Source: Cantharellus purpuraceus
Lineage: Eukaryota > Basidiomycota > Agaricomycetes > Cantharellales > Hydnaceae
Assembly (NCBI GenBank): GCA_025174535.1
Contig: JALBUN010000028.1
Location: 62,001 to 126,000, forward strand
DNA: 64,000 nucleotides
Direction of reading: 5' to 3'
The position numbers and the translations under genes were made by a program. The notes below the pieces were generated by a model. It did not search any database. It worked only from the letters and a program-made list of their open reading frames with translations, and was not told the DNA's origin. This document shows, piece after piece, positions 33,768 to 44,761 of the stretch. Each line of letters begins with the position of its first letter. The first letter of the stretch is position 1.

Positions 33768-35674
33768 TGTTGCCCTTGGGACCTCGTCGCACACTTCGTA
33801 GGAAGCATGACTCAGGATTGTCAAGCACCTTTCATTCAGGTTCTACCGGTTGAAGCGAGAGCCGTGACGGCAGGACGTAAAAATACGTTCTGATCTACTG
33901 GCCATATGACCTGAACACGGAACGGTGACGGCTTTTCGGCTTAGTGTAACGAAGTAGTCAGCCCATTGGCGATCCAATCTTCATTGGGCTGCTCGATTCC
34001 GAATACATGTGAGAAAACTGAACCATGTCCCCAACTCAATCCAGATTACAGGTCAGATAACCGAGAAACATGAATAATTCAATGACTGACTTATTCTATA
34101 CTTACACACGTTTTAAACCAGAACTCCAAGAGGTCTGGCAGTTCTGGCAGTACAAGTATGAACAGAAGTGGCAAGGAACAACTCACGGCCATGGGGTGTT
34201 TTCGTCTATAGATTGTTGTGCTTGAAAGTTCACTCGGAAGGGGGAGGGCCGGTTTCCGTTGCCTTATGGTTCATTCTTTCATTATGCCGTATCACGGTGA
34301 GCTACTTAAATACCTCCATCATGAGGCATGGCAGATTTACCAACACGATGTTGATGGCCGATACCAGTAGCTTGGCCGCCGGAAAAAACGGTCTAGTAGC
34401 AGCAGCGATCACCTGCAGCAACCTGCCTTACAAAGTACGTACACCACATATTCTCGAACATCGCTGCCCGTTGGCGTAGTGGCAGGGCTTCCCTTGCTGA
34501 CTAAGCTTCTATTGAATGCAGTTCCTCCTCACCGCCAGCCTACGATTGTGAAAAGTCCGACTTCTTCTGTGGTAGCTAGTGCACAGTATGGATTGTTTGA
34601 TTCAAGGTTTCTTGACTTTGGCTGTGCGTATGAACACAAGCACTGCTTAGTCTGGTTGAACTTCACAACTTCTCTGCTCTATCAACTAACCAACAGCATA
34701 TCTCCTCTCTCTATATTCATCATGCACTGTAAAACCTCACCATCGATTTTTACCTCGGAAGGCAATGCTGCAAAACTCAGCTTTGTGCATGATTTGACTA
34801 TTTGGTATCGTTTCGAATAGCCAGGTGTTGCAGGTTTGGGTGGACAAGGAAAGGTCCATCGGTATAACTTCCAGCGTCGGGAGTTAACCAGGTTTCGCCA
34901 GATCTTATGACTTGCTGGATTACTCATGATCAGTCATGTTTTCATTCGGACAGCTGGGGATAACACACTGGTCAAGAGTGTATGACCGCGGGCTTCTCGA
35001 TTTTCCCAGCAAATGGCTGTCCGCGGGGCATTCCAATCTGAGGATTACATTGACACCCATGATTTAAGAGACTATACATCCACATAAAAGCAGTGCCCAC
35101 GGAGTTGGTAGAGACGCCCAGAGAACGGCAAAAGTATCAGCGGAGAAGAGCTTCTACAATTGTTTAGCGTTACAGCAGGCGTGGAAAGGCTATAACTGCA
35201 TCCTCTACACAAAGTTGAGACCCAAAGACTTGAAGCGTCTCGTGATCTTTCTATGTTCTCAGTTGATCGATAGCCGACAGCCATGTGGAACATGCGCCTT
35301 TATTGTGTACGTGCTAAGGCGTATGTATGCAGGATGGACAGAATAGGCTCACAGTGAGCGTAACTCAGAAACAGGATATGAGCGGAGCTCTCGTGATATT
35401 TCGAGTGTCGCGGCCGCTGTACTGGCAGGTGAAGGTAGACGACGAGTATATAAGTCTGTAGGGGACACAGGAAGGCGAATAATTAATTGATGACAGGCAC
35501 TGAATATTAATGCAAGAAGTTGTCAAAATTACACAGGGGGTGGAGCAAATAGGCATGGTACCTACATCGGCAATCGGTCTGTTCTCGGCACGATTCGAAT
35601 ATCTGACTGCATATCATAGTGAATGGCAACAGCTGCAAAAGGGCTGGGGAGCAGGTCCCTTGCGCACGTAGGCC
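33768..35674. other. Intergenic region, no gene supported
   Basis: This 1.9-kb region separates the MFS gene (-) from the shikimate dehydrogenase gene (+) and should hold both promoters. Short frames at 34479-34820 (+) and 34682-34927 (-) overlap each other and lack any recognisable motif. No repeat or RNA gene was seen. Confidence 0.45.
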
Positions 35675-36759
35675 ATGTCGCTAACCGCACTATCTTCTCC
35701 GGTCTCAAAGAAATTGTACCACCTGTTTGGATTCCCTGTTTCGCATTCAGCTTCTCCTGCTCTCCACAATTACCTGTTTGCACGTCTTGGACTTCATGAC
35801 AGAACATACAAGTTGACGCCAACGATGTATATCGGGCCGCGGATGCTCGACGACTGTGCGTCAGAGGAATTTGGTGGGGCGAGCGTGACGATGCCGTTAA
35901 AAGTCTCCGTCACGAGTATTCTTGATCTTGTCACCGACGAGGCACGCGCCATTGGTGCAGTGAATACTCTCGTGCAGGAACGCGATGAGCACAATGGAAA
36001 AAAGATAATTGGAACCAACACGTAAGAAGATACACCTCACGTCGATGGTCATTTTCCAAAACCTCCTGCTACCGCAGTGACTGGCTTGGCGTTAAAAATG
36101 CTCTCCTGCATTATCTTGAACCGGGATGTTCTGCTATTGAAAACCTAATTTGTGATACCCCCGGTCTTGTAATTGGAGGCGGCGGTGCAGCACGAGCTGC
36201 TGTCTACGCCCTGGCGTCGCTGAAATGCAACCCCATATATCTTGTGGGTCGTGACACGTCCGAGCTTGCTGCCCTCGTCGCACAATTCTCCTCCTTCCCC
36301 TGCATTCCCATCTCAGACCCCACCCGTGTCGCAAACGTCCACATCGCAGTCGGCTGTATACCCGCTATCCCCCCGGCCACACCCGACGAGATTGCTGCCG
36401 ACGCATGTGTACGGGCAATCTTCTCTTCGCCACGTGCCTCGGAAAATCAAAAACGTGTCTTTTTGGACATGTGTTACAAGCCGCGCACTACGCCTCTCAT
36501 GCTACATGCCGCCTCCGCTGGTTGGACCGTCGTTTCGGGCATAGAAGCAATGCTCGAACAAGGTTTTGCTCAGGCGCGGATGTGGCTTGCCAAGTCTGTC
36601 GATCCTCAACGCAGTGTGGGTCTGATACCACACGAGGTCGAAGAGGATGCCCGTGCATTCATCAGAATGATGCCAGACATCATTGTTTCGTCTCATGAGG
36701 ACTCCGAATCTACTCTTCGTCGGAAAGGTGGAGAACCTCGAGCTATTCTCCGACTTTAA
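35675..36759 (+). CDS. Shikimate/quinate 5-dehydrogenase, stand-alone
   Basis: Catalyses NAD(P)-linked reduction of 3-dehydroshikimate (or oxidation of quinate). Two exons, 35675-36021 and 36078-36759, are joined by a 56-nt intron (GTAAGA...CGCAG) and give about 342 residues. The substrate-binding domain shows FGFPVSHSASPALHNYLF (Ser-x-Ser site) and GASVTMPLKVSV, with the catalytic Lys of the TxPxK-type motif. AIGAVNTLV and GTNTDWLG follow, then the dinucleotide loop GGGGAARAAVYAL and VGRD. In fungi the shikimate-pathway enzyme is normally the last domain of the five-domain AROM protein. A separate copy suggests quinate use or a duplicate of that step. No other quinate gene is adjacent. The C-terminus (VEEDARAFIRMMPDII) is complete. 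Confidence 0.88.
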
Positions 36760-37024
36760 GCAATAAGTATACGTCGCGCATAACACAACCCAAGGCCTGG
36801 CCACCTTTACACGCTCGGTTTATGAACCTTGATTTCCTTATAGTATCAGTCCTATTTGCACCTAGGAGCAGCATCCATTTGCGCAGGTATCCTTGGCTTA
36901 TTATATATAACTCCATTATATTTGAATACGGACCATCAAAGTCGACGCCGACCTCACACGTAAAATGTATAACCCTTCCCATGGAGTAGCATATATTTCA
37001 CGTATCTAGTAAGATTCGCGTTAT

Positions 37025-40000
37025 TCAAACAAGGCTCTGCAGTTGTGACAGAGGCGAAAGATTGTTCGATACGCCGCACGACAAGCCGCTGGTCGACGAC
37101 GAAGACTTCTCGGGGGTGATCTCGTTAGTATCAGAATTCGCAGCTGGAGATCTTCTGAGCTTGGGTGCAGCTCTCCGCCTTTCGACCCGGGCAAGGCTGT
37201 AGGCACGTGCAGCAGGGGATCCTCCACCGATAGATCGTGCCGCGGGCGCTGCATCGGCAGCAGAAGCATCATTGCCAAAGCATTTCTTCACAAACCATGT
37301 GAGTGAGTATACGAAGCTCACGAAAAATCAAAACGGCAGTGCACTTACAGTGAACAGCACGACCGATTTAGAGAAGATCGGGAAGTTTTGCGTTTCCTGG
37401 AACAGAGGGGGTAACGACCCTTCGAAACCCGCACTGACGTCAATGGCGGTTGTCACCTTGACACAGCCGTTCACGGCAGCCGCGGCTCTCTTGGAGGGAC
37501 GCAGCATATCGGCCAGTGCAATGGCGCGACGCCTCACGGCAGCTAACTCTATAGGTGAAGGGTGAGGCGATGGGGCAGTAGCAGGACTCGTACTCGAGTC
37601 GGTGGAAGCAGCGGACGCCGAGTCAGTGGAAGCAGCAGACGCCGAGTCAGTGGACGCCGAGTCCGTGGCAGCAGCGGATGCCGAGTCCGTGGCAGTAGCA
37701 GACGCCGCGTCAGTGGATGCCGAGTCACTAGCACTATCCGTCGACGCGTCAACAGGGGCACCAGCGTTCGGGTCAACCGCAGCAGCATCCGTAGCAGCGC
37801 TATCATCAGCCGCCGCACTGGCGCTAGCAGCGCCCGCCGCACCAGCATGGAACGTCAACTCCACCTCGCCCGAAATGTCTGAGCTTAAGAAGACGGTGGC
37901 CTCTGCGAGACCGCTGCCGATGGAGATGCCAAAGTTGAGCTAAACCAATCGAATTATTAAATATGCGAGGCTTAGTGTGAAAGATATGTGTATACTACGT
38001 ACCTTTGGGACGAGGTGGCCAGTGAGAGTGGCAGTGACATCCACTGAGGGAGGCGCTGCCGAGAGCTTCAACGCTAGACAAGGAGATGATTAGAATCCAC
38101 GGTTCAAACACATCGGGCATGGTTCTAGCTCACCATTATTAGTACCGTTGTTTGGCGTAGCTGAGCCTGCGTCCTGGCTTGTGTCCTTAGGGAACGACAT
38201 GTGGAGTTTGTTAAATGTAAAGTCGGTCGTGACAGTCATCGACGTTTCAATATCCAAAGTCATGGAAAGCTGCCCATTGATGACGAATTCAGGACCAATG
38301 GCAAAAAGGCCTGCTGCTTCGAGTCCGGGAAGACCGAGCTTGAACAATGCAAGGGATCCAGAGTCGATTGTTCCCTAGGGTGACATGGTGAGAGAAGTCT
38401 AACTAGAAAGGAAGAGCGTTGTACCTGGGCTTGTGCCTGAATGTCATATGTCGCAGCTATATCTCCGTCGAGGTCTGCAATGAGACGGAACTAGTCAACA
38501 TTCACTCTCCTAACGGGATATATTACAAAGACCACTTGCTTGAGAACATGGAGAACTATCGCCCCCTAGGTCAGACAACAAGCACATAACACGAGAGGAT
38601 GCAGAACACATACGTCTTGTACTGATGGGGGAACAACCGACCCGTGGAATATATATCCAAACTGAACGGTGGTATCGACATTTGCATCAACATCTATCTT
38701 CAGGTTGGCTGATGTAGAGCCACAATCGACGCTCGCGTCAAGCAACGAGAAGGTGTTGGTGAACTTGATGGGTATAGCGCCTGAAGTTTGATTTTCGTTG
38801 ATAGCGGTCGCGTTCTGGAGTGCTGACAGACAAAAGGGCATGAGAATAGGAGCGAACGCCTCCAAACGAGACTGGACATACCATTGACGCCATCTACAGC
38901 TGCGGTAGCGACGGCGGTGGCGGCGGACGCGACAGCCGAAGTCACTGCAACGTTTTACGGAGTCAGACCTAGAATTGAAGAATAGTAGGAGACAGCACCT
39001 TCCGAGGCGACAGAAGTAGCGACGGAAGCGGCCTGTCCGCCAACAGAGGTAACGGCGCTAGCAGCCTGGCCGCCAGCAGAAGTCACGGCGTTAGCAGCCT
39101 GGTTGCCAGCTGAAGCAACAGCGCCAGCTGCAGAAGTTACTATAGTCCTATCTCATCAGCATTTCTAAAGAGGTCTTGGCATGGATGCTTACCGCCACCG
39201 GCAATGGAATTAAAGACTGTGTTAATATCATTTCAGATACATTAGTCACAACATATATGGTGCCATAAGCATACCGCCAGGCAACCCGAAACCACGGTCT
39301 TGGAGCGAGCGTGAACGACCGCGCCTTTGAAGATACAGCAAGTCACGACGCGAAAGAGGTGGAGCCGGGTTGTTGGAGGATTGAACCGCGTATGAGAGTT
39401 TGCCTCGTCTGCCACAGCAGGGTCAGGAATCAATTGGACATGGGAAAAACGGTCGGAACAAAACGCACGAGGGAGGGATGGCGGCGAAGTCGTAATCAAG
39501 GGTGAGACCCCGCACATTCGGTGACGTCGAGTTGGCCGCGGTGATATTTGGCGGCAAAGACTGGTCAGTAGGAACATATGTGGATTGAACGCGCGCAAAG
39601 GGTCCAGTCCCGCACTTTATAATGCCGGGTCCGTTGGTTAGTCAGGATGAATGTTCTGTCGCGTGAAACAGGACAAACGTTTTGGGGAAGACGGACAACC
39701 GTGTTTTCAGGGCCACCATTGTCGAAGAGATGACCGCAATGTGATGTTTGCTCTGGTGTGCCTGCGCACACCATGCGAATGCTATGCGATCCATTGGACC
39801 AGTTGGGATTGCAACCCATGACTTGCCACCCGGCAGCGGGCGAGATATCTAATCATACCAGTATAAAAAAGACAAAATTCTACAGATGGGTACAACATAC
39901 CAGAAAGAATCTGGTTTGCACCCGCCTGGAATATATGGTGAGTACAGCAATCAATGCAAGAGAGCCCGAGCACGCACAAGCATCATGGAGGACGGGGCTG

Positions 40001-40118
40001 TCTTCGTGCCATCACCTTTCCAGACATATCCGCATGACCCAGATGTGCAAGGGACCGACCAGTTATTGGCGTGAGTGGCCGTGATAAGAGCAGTGATTAA
40101 GAACGCGAATTGTAACAT
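37025..40118 (-). CDS. Secreted DUF7223-like beta-rich protein (paralogue A)
   Basis: The first exon starts at ATG 40116-40118: MLQFAFLITALITATHA is a signal peptide, followed by NNWSVPCTSGSCGYVWKGDG. Downstream exons give AGWQVMGCNPNW, HLFDNGGPENTVVRLPQN and VRGLTLDYDFAAIPPS. Then come Ala/Ser/Val repeats, FSLLDASVDCGSTSANLKID, GSVVPPSVQD, LFKLGLPGLEAAGLFAIGPEF and a C-terminal CVKVTTAIDVSAGFEGSLPPLF. The stop is at 37025-37027. Cys-rich N-terminus plus amphipathic beta repeats fits the agaricomycete secreted DUF7029/DUF7223 type as I remember it; function unknown. A Ser/Ala/Thr/Asp repeat linker (37602-37727) is specific to this copy. At least ten short introns. The paralogue is at 55148-58170 on the other strand. 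Confidence 0.8.
37602..37727. repeat. In-frame 24/15-bp tandem repeat in secreted protein A
   Basis: The unit GTGGAAGCAGCGGACGCC followed by GAGTCA (24 bp) recurs in the order 24-24-15-24-24-15, the 15-bp units lacking an internal 9 bp. On the coding (minus) strand it encodes TDSASAAS and TDSAS. All unit lengths are multiples of three, so the reading frame is kept. Confidence 0.85.
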
Positions 40119-40306
40119 GGTGAGTGAATATATATTAACTTGGACCTTGACGATGCCTGTCGTTTTTGGCCCAAGAGGAAATAAGAATCAAAAACGGAAG
40201 AATACGAAAGGAGCGTAAGACAAAGAGACGAGACCAGCTCGTGGAAGAAGGCGAAGAAGGCGAAGGTGGGGGGCAAGGGTGGAAATGCAAACGACGCGTC
40301 TAGGGC

Positions 40307-40313
40307 TTTTTAT
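40307..40313 (-). promoter_or_regulatory. TATA box of secreted protein A
   Basis: On the minus strand TATAAAA lies about 190 bp before the ATG at 40118, with no competing gene nearby. This spacing allows a transcript with an ordinary leader. A strong canonical TATA box is unusual among the genes here and fits an inducible secreted product, which is inference. Confidence 0.5.
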
Positions 40314-42568
40314 AGTAGGCAGGCTTCTAGGGAGGCCTCAAAGCTCCTCACCGTGTCACCTTGTGGCGTGTTGCCACCATGCAGGGTGCATGCCCGACCC
40401 CCGACCAGGGCTATCTCAGTGCGGTGACTTGCAGCATTAACCAGCCGCCCCGTCGATATATATGTATATGGATGGGGTATACGCTGGTGTACTCTTGAAA
40501 TGCGAACGATTCGTACAACTTGCAGGACTGGGACCTGCGGTATTCTCTGTCCGGGACGTTTGAGGCGGATTAGTCTCGATCATCGCCATCATCCGGATTC
40601 AAATTTGATGTTTGCATGGTCAAGGTTGATTAAATACTGAGTGTGGCTTGGTTACCGATTGATGTGGTGTGCTACAGCCGGGTGACCGACCTTGTGCTCA
40701 GTGGTAGGTGATGTATCCCCGAGACCATTGCATACGCAGCTACTGTGACCGGGACGGTGGCCCTGCGAGCTAGCGAGCGGATGCCAGCTCAAGTCGATCG
40801 ACGACAGCCACATGCAGCGTGGTGACAAATGTCCATGTGTACTGCTGTACCGCACCCCCTTGACAAACGCTTGTGTCCGGGACGATGCATACCTGTGTAC
40901 TCTTCACAGAGTGACGTCCCATTTCGAGGTGTGAAACGGGCATCTCGTTCCGCAACGTAATTAACATTCTCGTACAACGTTTGTCCATTTAAAGGTCCCG
41001 GTGGGGATGGGTGCGTATTAGGGAGGACGAAATCGGGGCTGGAACGTATCAGTGAGGCGTTGGATCTCAGGTCAAATCATAGTCTATAGGATACATACAG
41101 TAACATCTATTTTAGCTTTCTCCCCTATCATAAACATAATTGCGTGACCAACAGTGATATAGCTTCTCCCCATGGAGAATTCAGTCACACAAAGTAACGG
41201 AGAGAATACGTGTCCCACTGCTACTGATTCCTCGACACAATGCCGCCAACAACGCCAACGACGACGAGCGTTTGTCTAGCACGGCCGAAAATCAAGAAGC
41301 TAGCCGATTGGAGCAACAACTAATGACTACCATTGCTGACTCACGCTTCATCGGCGGCTGATGCAACGACGACGACGACGACTATGACTGTGATTGCTAC
41401 TTCTAACAATCCACTGCCGTCTGCTGCTTCAGTGACATCTATGACTGCTATTCTTCACAGCTACTTCAACACCTATTACTTCAAATGCCAACCCGACTGC
41501 TGCTTCAATCACGGCTGTGATGCTGACTCAAACGCCAGCTTGACTACAAGAATGCTTACAACAGGGATGATTGTCTCACACCTATGACCTCAGACGTTTG
41601 CTCACAATTTGAACGCTGACTCGGCTGTTGCTCCAGCCATGCCTCTGCCCCTACTTTGGCCCCGGCCTCAAACGATGCACCGGCCTCGGCAAAAATTAAC
41701 TATAACTCTCAAGCCGTGCACAAAACCCACACGGAAGGGTGCTGATGGTACCAAGTTTATCCCTACAAAGAGTAACACCCCATAGTATGTTTTTCACTGC
41801 AAGTGTCTTGCATAGTATGGCATTGACTTCTGCCACGATCATCCCAATTCAACATGCGGAGCTGTCAGGAGAGCCTTCAAGACCATGAATCCTGTCAGGA
41901 AAACGGTAATTTCTATGGTTTTCATACGAGTTTTTATTTCAGCACTACGATGACAAGCGCAATGGGATTGTTGATGCACCGCCTGCACTTCAGATGAATA
42001 TTAAAAGCTGTTTAACATCAAAGCGTGCATGCAGGCTGACGAGCGGCCAGAGTGCAGGCAATGGCGAGCGTGAGCGAGAAGAGGAGCTGGTATTGCGCTG
42101 TCCGCTATAATACAAAACCAATGGCTCTATTATGCGCACGTCCTACAACAATGTGGTCCTATGCGATATGTTCCTCCCTTGTCAAAATCCGATGTATCCA
42201 CTTTATATACCTAGTCCAGAATGCTGTCGTACGGCATCGGCCATTCCTCCCTAGACTTTGACTTGGGTTCATCCGTCAACACGTTAGCGCCATGAAACGT
42301 CGCGTACCCGCCAGCGCATCACCATCAGGGTGTACCTTTTCCTTTCGGAATCGTCTAGCCCGGCTTACAGGGCGTGATAGTCTCCAATTTCGAAATCATG
42401 ACCAAAGGAGACTTTGGGATTAGGGTCTAGTGACAAGTCTTTTGTAATCCATCTCTCGTAGCGTCCGCGGCAATTGCCGGCGCCTACATGACAGTCGTTC
42501 GATAGGTACTTGTGCTTTTTATGAGTAGCGTCTTATCGCTGCGCTGAGTATCCTCTCTCTACTATATC
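40314..42568. other. Intergenic region, no gene supported
   Basis: This region lies between two divergent genes, the secreted protein (-) and farnesyl diphosphate synthase (+). A (GAC)n/(ACG)n-rich tract spans about 41255-41390, and the frame 41333-41587 is mainly its translation. Around 41760-41930 a plus-strand reading has scattered Cys and His but no intact frame. Nothing else can be supported. Confidence 0.4.
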
Positions 42569-44123
42569 ATGACAACACAGCCCTCCTTGCAAAGCAAAAA
42601 GGACCGTTTTGTGTCTGTATTCCCCAAGCTCCAGGCAGAGCTGCTGGAGCATCTGGAGAGCAATTACATGCCAGAAGATGCAAAGGCATGGTTCAAGAGG
42701 GCACGTGTGTTCTCACATGGACTGGCTACCACATGTTCATATTTTCTGACGCAGAATTTGGAATACAACGTCCCCGGCGGCAAGCTCAACCGTGGCATCT
42801 CTGTCGTCGACACGGTGGAGATCCTGTGGGGCAGGGAGTTGTCGGAGCAGGAGCATTTTGAGTGCGCGTTGCTGGGTTGGGGTATCGAGCTCGTACGTTG
42901 AGTCCATTGTCCCGATCCGCTCGCGGCGGGTGCTTGACGGGTCCGGTGCAGCTCCAGGCCTTTTTCCTCGTCTCGGACGACATGATGGACTCATCGGTCA
43001 CGCGTCGTGGACAGCCTTGCTGGTATCGCGTTGAGCAGCCCCATAAAGTGGGCTTGATTGCCGTGAACGACTCGTTTATGCTGGAAGGCGCGATATACTA
43101 TCTCTTGAAGCGACACTTCAAGTAAGTACAGCGCTCATTTGTTCATGCTAACAACATGCCTCATGTATCTTATCTGCAGAGGCCGCTCGTACTATGCCGA
43201 CCTGCTAGATCTCTTCCACGAAGTCAGTCAGACTTGCTTCAGTCCAGCCCCGTCGCGCGGCGCTCACACACTCATATTCGCCTTTATTTGCACCGCAACT
43301 GCAGATGACCTTCATGACAGAGTTTGGTCAGCTCATAGACCTGATCACCGCCCCAGAAGACTCGGTCGACCTCTCCAAGTTCTCCCTCATCAAGCACCGC
43401 CTCATCGTGGTGTACAAAACCGCCTACTACTCCTTCTACCTCCCCGTCGCCCTCGCGATGATATACGCCGGCGTCCCCGTTGCCACCAACCCCCCTTCCC
43501 TCGCGCGCACCATCTCCTACCACACGGCCGAGGGTCATGTCCTGATGTTTAGACCCAGAGACGAGGACGACCCGTATCAGCTCGCGATGGACATCCTCCT
43601 CCCGCTGGGCGAATACTTCCAGGTGCAAGACGACTACCTCGACTGTTTCGGCGTCGATATCGGCAAGATCGGCACAGATATCTTGGATAACAAGTGCAGC
43701 TGGGTCGTCTGCACCGCGTTACAGGTGCCGTCTTCCCGATTGTTTCTTTGTGCCGTCGCTCACGCTGGTTTTCGGCCGCACCAGCTCGCCACCCCCGAAC
43801 AGCGCGCCGTTCTCGACGCCAACTATGGCCGCAAAGACAGCGAATGCGAGGCGCGATGCAAGGCCCTCTTTGAGGAGCTCGGCTTGCGCGAGCGATACAC
43901 TACGTACGAGGAATCCGTGTACGCACGCATCAACGCGCTCATCAATGTGGTGCCTGAGAAGGACTATGGCGGGTCTGTGAGTGTTTCGTTCCCCTTGCTG
44001 TCTTTTTTTTTCCCTTGTGTGTGGCTCTATGACTGACTGACGTGGTGGATTGGCTGGCAGGCAACACTGAAGCGGGATATATTCCGCAGTTTTGTGCAGA
44101 AAATCTATCACAGGCAAAAGTGA
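42569..44123 (+). CDS. ERG20: Farnesyl diphosphate synthase
   Basis: Condenses dimethylallyl and isopentenyl diphosphates to farnesyl diphosphate, precursor of ergosterol, sesquiterpenes, ubiquinone and prenyl groups; cytosolic. ATG at 42569 ([14 protein letters not shown]). Removing a 48-nt intron (42707-42754) gives [21 protein letters not shown], the conserved start. [20 protein letters not shown] holds the first Asp-rich motif, [18 protein letters not shown] the second; [21 protein letters not shown] and [13 protein letters not shown] lie at the expected places. The last exon ends YHRQK at 44123. Between AGVP and [11 protein letters not shown] there are 29 extra in-frame residues (about 43470-43556). 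That is either a real insertion or an 87-nt intron with poor splice signals. The gene converges on NAP1. Confidence 0.93.
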
Positions 44124-44761
44124 GAATTTGTTTTAGAAGCCCAGCAGGGGGTTTGCCAAGCCCTGTCTGGAATGTATGGATTAGGTCATGAAGGGGAAGT
44201 AGTGCCTCCGAATAGAAATGAAAAGCGCTTAAACCGGTTGTATTGATGACATGCCTGGCAGCTTTTGAGTTCAAGGGTCAATGCATGGTCATGCACGGGT
44301 ACTAGTTACAACCACCTCACTTTCAACTCGTGTAATTATCACGCGGGTAAATGCTCAATCACCCACTTTTCAATTAACGTGATACTCGTATTGTAAAAAA
44401 ACAGTGATACTAAGCATGCAAAAATAGGAGAATGGCATACGACCAACCGACTGACCCAAAACGGAAACAAACTACTACCAACGGACAGAAATGGGACAAT
44501 GCGCACTTGGAAATGGTCCAAGTGTCAGTAGTTAAAAAAGAGATTCGTAAGTTTTGAGGAATGACGGGTAGATGTATGGCTAAGATGGATGTACGTTACG
44601 AGAGGGAAAAAAAAAAAAAAGGAGAAAAAAGAATAGGGACATGGGGGCAATGCGCGACGGCTTTTGTATGTATAAGCACCTGGACTCAATATAGCCATCA
44701 AACTCCGTTACCATCTATATCTTGCGGCACAAAGATAGACGCCAACACCGGAGAAAACAGT
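44124..44761. other. 3'-3' intergenic region
   Basis: Convergent FPS and NAP1 genes share this 640-bp spacer. It contains a 13-nt A-run (44609-44621) and AT-rich sequence consistent with two terminators. No gene is visible. Confidence 0.5.

Noticed and set aside
33768..33824. N-terminal extension of the DHA1 transporter to 33824
   Set aside because: The frame is open, but the first codon is TTG; the ATG at 33767 is the first proper start.
34479..34927. Overlapping ORFs on both strands
   Set aside because: They overlap each other, carry no recognisable motif and have no splice-joined continuation.
41333..41587. 84-residue Thr-rich ORF
   Set aside because: It largely translates a GAC/ACG simple repeat; no sign of a conserved protein.
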